This document shows positions 42,841-54,100 of a DNA stretch of 64,000 nt, in pieces. Position numbers and translations under genes: made by a program. The stretch spans positions 38,508,361 to 38,572,360 of the forward strand of contig OZ035963.1 in the NCBI GenBank assembly GCA_964034945.1, in the 5' to 3' direction. Source of the DNA: Chrysopilus asiliformis (Eukaryota > Arthropoda > Insecta > Diptera > Rhagionidae). Position 1 is the first letter of the stretch, and every line of letters begins with the position of its first letter. The notes beneath the pieces were generated by a model that was not told the origin of the DNA, made no database searches, and was given only the letters and a program-made list of their open reading frames with translations.

Positions 42841-44600
42841 ATGCCCAAATAATTCATTAGAAATAAAACGATCTTAAAACCGACAAAAAGACTATCCGAG
42901 TTTAAAATTTGGACCAGAAATCTATTATAGAATAGACTTGGGTGTCTGCTTGTCTGTCTCTTTTTTTTAGTGTTAACATTTCAATGTTTTCATACAGCAA
43001 TGGAAGTCGATTTTATCAATGGTGCAATTTTGGTTGATACGAGAAAAGTCGTACATCGCGTATACCATCAAGTCAATCATATTTAAAGTGGTTTTCACCT
43101 AATTGGGGAGGCTTAAAATATAAACTTATGTGCCAAAAATGAAGGTTCTATCGCAATTGGATCAAAATTACAGTAAAAAAGTTTGGCAAGGGATGGAAAA
43201 GGGGCCGCTTACCTTATTATTTGACTTTTCCCGGTCTTTGTTTTTCGGGGAGAATGGGATCAAAAAATATGGTCGAAAATAGATTTCAATACCCAATAAA
43301 AGATTTTTTTTTTGGGTTTTGATTCTATTTTCAAAAAAACTTATGGCTTTTATTTAATAAAAATCCGACGACTGGTTGCCGAGTAATGGTCAATAATCGG
43401 GCTTTCGTTCTAAATTCCTTCCTCCAATACAGCTCTTAAACGGGACACGTGTGTTTTCCGTTGGTTTTGAAAACACTCGTGTCCCTTAGTTTTCGGTCTA
43501 CAATGTCATATGTAAAAATCAGAGAAATTATCGTGATCAGGTCAATGTATTTTATTTCTAATTGCATTAAGTAAAGCAGGTCGGATATAGCAGATTAAGA
43601 AATTAAGTCGAGTAGTTTTTGCACACAAACTATGACATGAATACACTAAAAAAATATAATGAACATACAATAAAGAATGTTAGTAAGGAAAAAAGTTTGA
43701 TTTGCGAATTTCTATAAAGTATTGTGGATGATCAATACTGCTGCTACAAGTTTTTTTTCCGATGGACCGTATTTTTACATAAGTTTTAGGGAGAGCAAAG
43801 AGGCGGGTAGGCACGCTTGAGATGTTTCTTTCCGGCTAGCTCGACGGAAATGGGGGTGGTTCTTTGCCCTTGCTCTCTACCTTCTGAAGATCACAATAAA
43901 AAAAATCGTGCCTGAGAAGTTACGTATGCCATTTACCAACCTGAGACGGTCAAGGAGGGAAAGATGGGAAAATAGAAATCCTGTCAAGCCATTGCCTTAC
44001 CAGGATCGTCGTCACCTCACACTGCACGCCCCTAAAATCGCTTAGCAGAACATACTAGCGAATTCTGGATGTAAAACAATAAAAAAATAATTATTTCGCA
44101 TAATATCTGTATAAATTTATTTACAAAAAAAAATCAATCATAAATCATTTTACAAAAATAACCAAAAACTCAAATCAAACCAAGATCATAAAAATAAAAT
44201 CAGAAATAAAGACGGTCTATATATATATAACGTCGTGCGAAAAGAAATTACAAAATAAATTCAAGTTATCAATATAATAAAAGCATAAATTAAAAGAAAT
44301 AAATAAATAAGCAGACCAAACCTAATAAATTAATTCCACATTTACTAAATAAATAAGACAATACGGTATGGCATAAACCAAACATAAATAGCGCATAATT
44401 CTTCGAGCTCCAAGAATCGACGATATAAAAGAGAATTGGACGCCAATATTCGGCGGGAAAAAAAATCTTTTTTTTAAAAAAAACGTATGTGGTATTAATT
44501 GTACAATGTCCTTAACAATTAATAATTTTAAACCAAAAAATGAAAAGGAAAAAAAACGGTTAGTATGAATTAAATTGGAAGTATGAATTAAATTGGAAGT
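42841..44600. other. Non-coding stretch with one hairpin
   Basis: No gene is supported. GGGACACGTGTGTTTTC at 43442 is mirrored at 43469-43485 by GAAAACACTCGTGTCCC, a strong short hairpin. The rest is AT-rich without recognisable repeats. Confidence 0.45.
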
Positions 44601-44622
44601 ATGAATTAATCACTTCAATTGT

Positions 44623-44853
44623 TTAGTCATAGCGACGTCCGTTGAGCCTTTGTTCAACATTAGCTGGCAATCTGAACCGCTCGATCATTGATTCGTTGAA
44701 CGTTTTTTCCCAATTTTTCTTTGTTGAAACGAATCGAAAATTATTTCGTTTAATCAGCGTTTTAAGCGACGTAAGCAATCCCCAGCAAATGCTCGGTGCT
44801 TCTTCGAAGTTAAATTCTATGAAAAGCCCTTCAATCTTTCTTTCAGCTATCAT
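44623..44853 (-). CDS. Unrecognised small ORF (76 aa)
   Basis: ATG at 44853 with an in-frame stop two codons upstream, and a stop at 44623. The composition is that of a globular protein (FIEFNFEEAPSICWGLL, then ...NWEKTFNESMIERFRLP and a basic C-terminus), not low complexity. No intron signal is obvious. I do not recognise a family. It could be a small gene, a terminal exon, or transposon debris. The overlapping + frame at 44642-44872 is its antisense shadow. Confidence 0.3.
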   Translation of the reverse strand: MIAERKIEGLFIEFNFEEAPSICWGLLTSLKTLIKRNNFRFVSTKKNWEKTFNESMIERFRLPANVEQRLNGRRYD

Positions 44854-45447
44854 GTATTATCTTGGCGCTTAATAATTGAATGTTAAAATAAAATAAAAAC
44901 GAAAAATCGAAATACGAAATTTTTATGTTGCGAGGAAAGACCGTCTTAGTTGCTGTGTTAGCGAAGCTTGATTTCGGAGGGATTTAAATACCCAATCCGA
45001 TAATAAAATTAATAAAAATTTTCTACTTGCGTGAAAACCTTTGTTCTTGCGGTTTCGCCTGTGACCCCTGGTCCAAACGATGTGTTGTACGGCTGTTAAA
45101 TTAACTATTATTAACTCACTGCACTAAACTAAGTAATTTTAAATAAAAAACCTACTCTTTCCTACGCAATTTCACTGGTGACAAGGAAAACTGAACCCTT
45201 TTTAGGGGAATTAACTTCTCCGAAGTTTTTCCTTTTAAACACAGCAACTAACTAACAAAGAAAAATTTTCTACAAAATTTGATGACTCAAAGATTCAAAT
45301 TTTGATTAGCTAACTTATATTCAAATAATCCCCCTCGCGAGCAAAGTGACATCTGTGAACAATTTTATGAATCACCAAAAAAAATAAGGATGGGGCTAAC
45401 ACTGTCGAAGCTCAGCTGTCAACGATCGCCGAATATAAACAAAACAA

Positions 45448-45715
45448 TATGGTAAGTTATTTGCAATCACCTTTTCTAAGATTAATATTTAAATTTGTGT
45501 ATTTATTTCAGACGCCAGGCTTCACCCACTTTACACAACGTGAGATTTCATCGTCATCAGGTAAGCCTATTTTAGGGTTTCGTATATCCGTCGCCGAAGA
45601 GAAAGGAACCAGCCCTCCCAAATTCCACCAACTTCGAAGGGATATGTCCCACCTCTGTAGAAACGAGGATTCCTGCAGAGGGATTTGGACGGCAAACGGA
45701 CGGCGATCTCGTTAG
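45448..45715 (+). CDS. Putative small spliced gene (about 69 aa)
   Basis: An ATG at 45448-45450 is followed at once by GTAAGT. An acceptor TTTATTTCAG ends at 45511. Joining them gives a start MTPGFTHFTQREISSSSG and an open frame to TAG at 45713-45715. The second part is rich in Arg, Ser and Pro with CRNEDSCRG near its end. A poly(A)-like AATAAA occurs near 45927. No family is recognised. A further GT-AG pair near 45775-45822 might extend a UTR or an alternative product. Confidence 0.3.
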
Positions 45716-46403
45716 GGATCAGGAATTCGACGGACGGATCCACAATGGACAGCTGGACGAACTTTGAGATAAGTGGTAATTTCTCATCTTATTTCTTAGC
45801 TAACCACTTTTTGTTTTTCTAGGTGGCTGCAACAAAAGTTAATAAACTAATGTAACGATCAGTTTTTGTAATATCAATGTTGGTAAAGATAAAGACTATT
45901 TTTTAGATACAGAAAAGTTAACAAGAATAAAAGTGAAATTGAAAGAATAAGTATTTTTTACCCACAATCCTATCGTTACCATCATCACACCACAAAACTA
46001 TATAACAAGTTTTCTTTTTCCTGTATAGTTCACACTCTCAACTATCTTTTTTCTAAGTTGTTCTACACTTGAGTTCTTATTGGAGTATTTTTATATGTAT
46101 CATTAAACTTTGCTTTATCACAAAAGAACATATTTGAGAATATAACTCTATGAGAGTTCCAGTCTCATAAAAAAGGTGTTATGAGAACATTAAGCTTTCT
46201 GGTTTTTAAAAGAAGTGTACAAAGGGGATTGACTATAAGAGTAAAATTATCTGCAACTCTAAAAGTATTATTGTCTCATAATAAAGATACTATGAGAACT
46301 AAATTAATGCCATAAAAAGAATTAAGTTAAAAATAATTAAGTTAAAAATAATTAATAGTGGTATGAGAGCTTTATTGGGGTATTTTTCAATTTTCAAGCG
46401 TAA

Positions 46404-46787
46404 TGCTACATTTACACGAATGACAAATTTGTCATTTTTTTCTTGTCATTATGTTAATTCCCGTGTAAATGGCATAATTTTTGTAATTTTTTCTGTCAGA
46501 AAATGTCAATCTCTCATAAAAGAATGATCTTGTCCATTCTTTTATGCCAGATTGTCATTCGTGCAAACGTAATATTAGTTATGACAACTTTAGTATTCAA
46601 CTTTTGTCATAACTAATATTGCGTTTGTACGAATGACAATCTGGCATAAAAGAATGGACAAGTTCATTCTTTTATGAAAGATTGACATTTTCTGACAGAA
46701 AAAATTACAAAAATTATGGCATTTACACGGGAATTAACATAATGACAAGAAAAAAATGACAAATTTGTCATTCGTGTAAATGTAGCA
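46404..46787. mobile_element. PIF/Harbinger-type palindromic MITE, copy 2 (384 bp)
   Basis: Same ends and same length as the copy at 37832-38215, with TAA duplications at 46401-46403 and 46788-46790. Differences are a handful of substitutions (for example ATCTTG for ATTTG-type changes near 46527). Two near-identical copies about 8 kb apart suggest recent movement. Confidence 0.92.
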
Positions 46788-48104
46788 TAATACTCTTTAC
46801 GGTATGGTGGTTATGTCTTCCCCCTCCTCGTGATTTTCCCTTTAAAGAGTGAAATTTAGTGAGGGGAAAGAATAAGCGACTAAAATTGTCCGGTGCCGAC
46901 TTGTCTTGCAGCTGAATTATCCACCACCGAAGTTCTATAAATTCTATAATCGTGCTTAAATAGATTTGATTGTTTATGTAGGGAGACCCGGGGCTAGTAT
47001 TAACAGGGGTAAGTATTAACAAGCCTATTCCCGCCGAAATATACGAGCCACAATCTCGAAATTTGGTTTTTGTCTCCCACTCGATACGGTCGACCATAGC
47101 ATGACTCATCAGTTATAAACTGTTCATTGCCAGTGAGGGTTAAGCACAGAGACCGATTTTTTTGGTTGTTTACCGAACTTTTTATGGTTTGCAATATTTT
47201 GATTTCTGTCTTAGTTTTGTATATTATTGAATATAACTTTGTCGATAATGTAAGTTAATGAAGCTATAATTAATAATGTCCTTTGGTTTTATTGTAATAC
47301 TTAACTATATTTTTGGTATGATTAATAATTCAAAAAAAGTAGTGCCGGGGTTAAAATTAACAAACCCATGGGGCAAAAATTAACACGTGTTAATACATAC
47401 TGACGATGACAACATAGAGTAAGAATTCTCATACTATGTTTTATAGATAAAAATTATGTACAAAAAAGGTTCGCTGAAACCTTTTTTTAGATAATAATAA
47501 TTGTTTTTAAACGACTTAATTTTTTTTTGTCTATTTATGTTCCTTGAAAAGGATATTTATTTGGTCCATTTTATTAGTTTTTGTGATAATTAATATATTT
47601 GAATTTAAAAGGATATTTATTTTGTTTATTTTATAATTTTTGTGAAAAAAATTCTTTTCTTTTAATTATTTTCATGTTAAAACTTATGATAATTAGGGCT
47701 GCCAAAAATATGCATTTGCATATTTCTTCTCGTTATGATTTCGGCTCCGGGAGTTTTTTATTTATCCGAATCAATAAGTTTAGAAGCGAATGAAGGTCAC
47801 TTGTTGTTGCATATTTCGCATATTTGACACGTTAGTGCATATTTGCATATAAATGCATATAAATGCATATAATGCATATTTAATTGCATATTTTACAACT
47901 TTCATGAACAACCAAATTTTTTTTGTACAATTCAAATTATAATTCGACTGTTTCAGCTAGAATAAATATTAAAAATAAATAAATATGTGTTTTTACTTTC
48001 TTCTACGAAGTATAATACAGTATTGTATTCATGAAAAATTTCGACCTTTTAATTTAACCTAAAAAAACATTTCCCGATCATTCCTTAGTCGATTGGAGTC
48101 ATAT

Positions 48105-48780
48105 TACAAAAATGTCTTTCTGTCTGTCAGTCTGTGTACAAGATTTCTCAAAAACTAATAGAGCTAGAGCCATGAGATTTTATAGGCATATTTGGTCCTG
48201 GAATGGGACGATCCTATCAACTTTTGGTGGAAATCCGTTAGCCAGAAGTAACCAAAATGGCGGCTTTTTAAAAATCGCGAATTGGTTTTTCTCAATTTAC
48301 TCCGAAACTACGCAGTTTTAGTAGTGTTAAGTATGACAAAACCTGGAGAAAAAAAAATCCTACACTTACGTCTTTTGCTAGAACTCGATACCTCAAACTG
48401 TTATAGATAAACTGTTATTTCAAAAAAATTAATTTTTTTCCATTATCTCGAAAAAAAAAAATGGTTTTTTGCTTATTGTATATGTGAGATGAATTAATGA
48501 GAATGGCATTATGCACAATTTTGTCTTTTGCCGTTATCCATTATCTTTTACCGTTATTGAAATATTTTTATTAAAATCTAAAAAATATATTTTTGCGAAT
48601 TACTTGCAAACTAACAGTTTTTCGAAAAAACTTTTGAAAAACGAATTAAAGGCAATGAAATTTTCTACATTTTTACCTTTTACCGTAAATCGATATCTTT
48701 TATCGTTCTCAAGTTATTTCAAATTTTGTACATTTTGAGGTCGTCTTTGGTTGAAAAAACGATAGGGCTATAGCGTAAAT
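48105..48780 (+). repeat. Interspersed repeat related to 20250-20660
   Basis: A short CTGTCTGTCAG tract is followed by AGAGCTAGAGCCATGAGATT and TTTGGTCCTGGAATGGGACG. The CCGTTATC and GTAGATTTTGT landmarks shared with the other copy come next. Inside the hAT element. Confidence 0.55.
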
Positions 48781-49164
48781 TGCGTAGGGTCGTAGATTTT
48801 GTGGAAGAAAGTTTCGTGTTAGCCACAACTGATATGTTTCTACAAGTTTTAACCCCGATTATACCATAGACAATATGAAGTATTGAACATCTTTTCGAAA
48901 TATCTTAAAATTTAACAGTTGCAATTTAGAAACAAGTAAAAAAATTTTTTTCCAGTCAAAATGTCAATCTTTTTTCACAGACTATTATTTTTTGAATTTT
49001 TTTATTTTCCACATAAGTCGAATTAAACACATTTTAACAAGTTCCGTTCACTATTTTGGGTGAAATATACTATATTTCGGATTTTGAATGTTTTTAAAGT
49101 GCATATTTAAGTGCATATTTTGCCGTTTTTAGTGCATATTATATGCGCATATTTCGCCTTTTTT

Positions 49165-49722
49165 ATACCCGTATGGTGAAACCAAAGGGTATATTAACTT
49201 TGCTTTACCGTTTGTAACGCCAAGATCCCGTCATCGCACAAAAAAATAAATTACACCAGTGTGTTTAGAATGATAAAAATATTTAATTTTTGCATGTCCG
49301 TCCGTCTGTCTGTCTGTCTGTCTGTCTGTGGCGCGGATTGCGGGCGCACGGATTGAGCTAGAGACTTGAAATTTTGCGTGGATCCGTTTTTCGTAAAATG
49401 CGAGGCTAAGTTCGTTAATTGGCAAAAATGGACCATTAGGGGGGGTACCCCCCATACGAACGAAATCGTTTTTTGTGAATATCTCATAAACAGTGCATCT
49501 TATCAAAAAAGTCCAAGAACAAAAGTTATTTAGAATATGATTCTACATAAAACTCCCATACATCAAAATCCGATTGGAATAAATTTTAAAAAATCTTATT
49601 GGAAAGTTTGACTTCAAATTGGAATTTTGGTATAACTGTTCGAATTTTGATACGAATATCACCATACGGGTCTCCAATGATTGCCAGATTGGCAATTATA
49701 GCTTTTGTTATGTTTAGTGCAT
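49165..49722 (+). repeat. Interspersed fly repeat subfamily 1, copy D (best preserved)
   Basis: TTTTTATACCCGTATGGTGA, AAGGGTATATTAACTTTGC, GTAACGCCAAGATCCCGTCA, a CCGTCTGTC tract (49296-49328), GCGCGGATTGCGGGCGCACG, GGGGGGGTACCCCCC and finally GGCAATTATAGCTTTTGTTA. This arrangement is much like repeats found widely in fly genomes. Minus-strand frames across it are shadows. Confidence 0.75.
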
Positions 49723-49989
49723 ATTTTTGGCAGCCCTAATGATAATACTTACCCCATCGTTGTTAAAACTAGTCCCGTGACCGGGGTTAGTTTTAACAGA
49801 TGACATTTTTTCATAAAAATGATTTTTTTTTTCATATAGTGACAACCTGGTTGAAACTTTTTTTATTTCTTATGATACCTGAAGACCTACAGTATGACTA
49901 GATACAAAAACAATATCAAAAATGTTACTTGTTAAAAAAATATGACCCAATTTCCAAATTTTGTTAATACTAGTCCCGGCTTCCCCTAC

Positions 49990-51172
49990 TTACTACAGTA
50001 TAGAAGCCTGCCCTAAATCATCGCCATTGCAACAATTTCAACATAAATGAATGATGCGGAAACAACGTAAAATGTTTTACGTGGAATTTCATATGTCTGC
50101 AATATTTTTTTAATACAGTACAAAAACCTGTACGCACGATCGCCAATATTTCAATGTCACGTAAAATTGATTAAGCCTAAAATAATATCTATATTATTGT
50201 ATAGGGTATATAAATATCTATAAGAGGGGATTTTTTGTTTAAGAAGACTTTGAATGGCAGTTAATTCTGCTATAAAAGTCTAAAAAAGTTTGAGTGAAAT
50301 AATTATAAAAGATACCAATACTGCACGAAACCAGAAAATTGTTACTTTATATTTCAGTTTTTTAGCTCTCATCTTATTTTTTCGCGTGAGTAGGTAGACA
50401 AAGTTATGACAATTTTTCCTCTAATAATGTGTTTGATATTGATTTTAAGTATTTTATGAGAGCGGTGCTTTTACTTTAAATAGCATGCCTACAGTACATA
50501 TAAACTAAACCTTCTCAGATATATCAATAAATACATGTGTTTATAACTTATTTGGAATAGCGCACGACTATTTGTTTATTTTCGGTGTTGGCATGGCACG
50601 CAAATTTTGTAAGGATAAAGTTTTATGTTAGAACGTTTTCTTTTGTGGCAAACAATTAACGTATTCTTACATTCCTTTTTATTTTCTGCAAGAGATTCAA
50701 GGCGAGCACAAAAAATAAAGTTCCAAACCTTGTATCATTGTGTAATGACCGCCTTCGTAGTTAATACTGGTGAATTTTCGTTTTGAAAATATGTGTAAAT
50801 TATTGTGATGAAATCTATACAAGAGTTTAATATGATTTGAACTTTGATGTACGTGTGGATAACAAACTCCTTTAATTGAACTGTGGTATCAATGTGAAAC
50901 AGTTGAATATTGGGATACCTGCAACCGGGCAGTTTAAACTTTTTTATACTTGCGTAGTGATGTAACCGAAAATAATTTTGTGGAAATCGTTTTGTTGAAA
51001 GTCTGGAATTGATGTTTTGAAACTATTTATTTTGTGGGTTTCCATATTATATTCATATTTTTATTAGTATACCAATATCCAATATATTGTAGCAAAATGG
51101 TGTTATCTCCTTTTCTTTTTAACACAAATACATGTTAATTTTTTTTTATAACTTGTGAAACTTTAATATAAA
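49990..51172. other. Presumed promoter and 5' UTR side of ARMC2
   Basis: AT-rich sequence with no reading frame or repeat family recognised. The transcription start of ARMC2 must be here or upstream, but I see no decisive core-promoter motif. Confidence 0.4.
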
Positions 51173-54100
51173 ATGACTTCAAAAAGTGCAAATAAGAAAA
51201 TTAATCACATGCAACACCAAGATATGGATCAGACAAGAGGGAATCAACGGAACAATGATGGAAGTTCGTTAAATTCATATCGCAAAACAAGTGCAGAAAT
51301 TATTAGTGAGGCAAAAACTCTATTAGCCGGTGAGTAAATGAACGTCCGTTTAATTTCTATTATGCAAAAGTATGTATTGTGCACATATAGGTTACATCCA
51401 GTTGAATTTAACTATGCTTTTCCAAAATTATAAAATGGGAAAAAAAAATCAAGTCGCGACTGCGATTCGATTCCATGTTAATGCAGTTTGTTGTACTTCT
51501 ACTTGCGCGTTGGTATTCCGGGCATTTTGCCACTGGTCCATGCGTTCTACTTCTAGTGAAGATTCCCTCTTGGAAATTTCATAGTACCTTAAACGAAAGC
51601 ACTTTAAAATTGCTTTGAAACGTTTTTGTTTCAGTTTTTTTCTTCGTTTTTCGGATTTCTTAAATATATTTTCTATAGAAATAGTTTAAATTGCAAACCA
51701 GTAGCAGTTCTTTGTTTAAATTATGTGATAATCAATTAAATCGGTAATTTGATGGTCATCTTTAAAATTTGGCTTAGTATACTAATTTTGAGAAAGCTTC
51801 ACCAGAACGAATTGCAAAGTGCCCGGAATAACAAACACGCAAATAGAAATACAACAACCGGCACGGACATTGCATCGAATTCCGGTCGCGACTCGATTTC
51901 TTTTTTTTCCATTTTTTGATATTTTTATTTTTTTTTTTTTTTCGAAATATGAAAAGTAATGAATAACGTTTGGTGTGGATTGCATCCTTAAATTTGGTAA
52001 AAATAGTGAATTAAGTGTTTTAATAAACTACTTTGAAAATGCTTTACCAAAATTATTTTGCAAAGTAATTAAAAAAAAGTACTTTTAGCGTGGGAGATGG
52101 GTATTGAAACACAAAATAGAACTACTGTTCACTCAAAGTATGCACTTTGGAAAATTACCAGGAAAGCACTTTTAGAGCACTTTTTTCTGCAGGGTTTGTT
52201 GAAATTAGTACACTAAGCCAAATTTTAAAGATGACCATAAAGTTACCAATTTAATGGCTTATTCTATAATTTAAACAAAGAACTTCTATTGATTTGCAAT
52301 TTAAAATATTTCTATTGAAAATATATTTAAGAAATCCGAAAACGAAGAAAAAAATGTATGCGAATAGACTTTCATGGGAACTACTTTTCGTCGAGATATT
52401 TTAAAGTAGTTTAGAAGTCGTTTTTGTAAACTACCATCTGCTCTTGAAAGACGGGTCGAAGAACGTTTTAGCCACACGTTTAAAGGATATCCATTGGGGA
52501 TTTATCGCGAGCTTGCCCTTTTAGCACAGCCTTGCTGAACTAGGTGATGCTATTCGTCAGTTTTTAAATCTTGAGAAAAGGTTTAGTCGCAATCTTGCAT
52601 TGAATCAGGAATACTCGCAGTTTATACAAGAGTATTTAGACCTTCAGCACATGGAAGAAGTGCGTCCCGAAGATATTCCAGAACATCACTGTTTTCTCCC
52701 GCTTCACTTATGCCCGAGGTCTTCATATTTAGTTTTTCTGTCAGATAGCTATACCGCAGATAAAGATATATCGAAGATATCTTTAACTTGGGCATCTTCA
52801 TGAAAATTCCAACTCGGTATAGCAACTCTCGAAATAAGGTTCCACAACTCCTGCACACTGGATACAATAAAACACCACCTTGATACAAACTATCGTGACG
52901 TCACATAAAGAGGTATTTTCTATAATTGTGTGTTCTTATTAAAGGATTTTCGAAGTGAAAGGTACGATGCAAATTATCCGTTATAGCTTTCGAGTAATTC
53001 ACCACCTTTATATCTTGTTTCGCGAAGCAAAGAACCGAAGAAATCAATGAAATCGTGGTCGAAATAGTGACCTTAAATTTATAATCAAAAGCAGCATCAC
53101 GGCTTGTTTCTAATCACGAAGGCTATTGTTTTGAATGTTTTATTGTCCGATTGTGGCGCTGAAAGCACTTCTGTCAAATGGAAACGATTTTCGGATTTCT
53201 TGTATGATGTTTGGAATTTTTATCATATCAGGACCCAGCGCCGCAATAACTTTTGAAACCTTAGCTACCACACGACCAGCGAGACTAGCCGAAACTTTTG
53301 AGAAATCAGCACACGTCCTTAAAAAACAACCTGTCGCATAAAACCGTAAAGCCAACAATAGTTGATCTCTGGGTGTCTGGTCTAACAATAAATAACAAAT
53401 TTCGTTTTTACCTATTATGATTAACAAAGATTTCAGCTTCAATTCTAGCCAAAAGTGCTTGAAATGTTGCTTTTGTTAAGCGAAATCTCATGACAAATTC
53501 ACTTTCACTCCAAGTATCAAAATGATTCACCCTTATTTGCAGTACGTAGGGTCTTGAAATGATTGCTGGTTCATCACTGTCAGAGTCAGACAAAATATTC
53601 ACTTCCATTAACGAATCCATAGGTTTTTTCATACATTTTAACTTTCCGATTTCAATATTTTAATTTTATTCTAAAACTGTCAACAACTGCTTTAAAAAGG
53701 GAGTGGTGGCGCTGGGGTAAAAATATACACAAAATTTCAAGATATCTCGACCTCAGACAAAGAGATAACTTTACCCGAGAGATATCTTTATCTTGATGTT
53801 TTTTGCTACGAAGACTTCCATTTTTTTAGATATACTTAGTATATCTCCCAATTGGTGTTATCCGTAGTATATCTGGGACTGAAGACTTCGGGCATTAGTG
53901 TTGAACCCTACTAGCAGCACTACCAAACTAAGAGTAATATTCAATGCTGCGTTTCCCTTAACGAGATATTAGGCCCTATTACAGAATCCGATACGAATGG
54001 TTCGGATCGTAAACTCAATGTTGTTGTTTGTATAAAACACTAACAACAACATTGAGTTTACGATTCGAACCATTCGTATCGGATTCTGGAATAGGGCCTA

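Larger units (their letters stand above)
47694..49738. mobile_element. hAT-type element, 2.0 kb, nested
   Basis: TIRs TAGGGCTGCCAAAAATATGC and the complement ending GGCAGCCCTA are flanked by a perfect 8-bp duplication, ATGATAAT (47686-47693 and 49739-49746). TGCATATTT motifs are strongly repeated near both ends. It contains, in order, a copy of the 20250-type repeat and copy D of the fly (CTGTCY)n repeat. No transposase frame. Confidence 0.92.
46978..49989. mobile_element. 3-kb element with inverted ends, host of a nested hAT
   Basis: GTAGGGAGACCCGGGGCTAG at 46978 is mirrored imperfectly by CTAGTCCCGGCTTCCCCTAC ending at 49989. A further GGGGTTA...ATTAACA/TGTTAAAACTAG motif lies inside each arm. 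The interior is split by a 2-kb hAT-type insertion. No transposase frame remains. The flanking bases do not give a clean target duplication. Confidence 0.6.
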
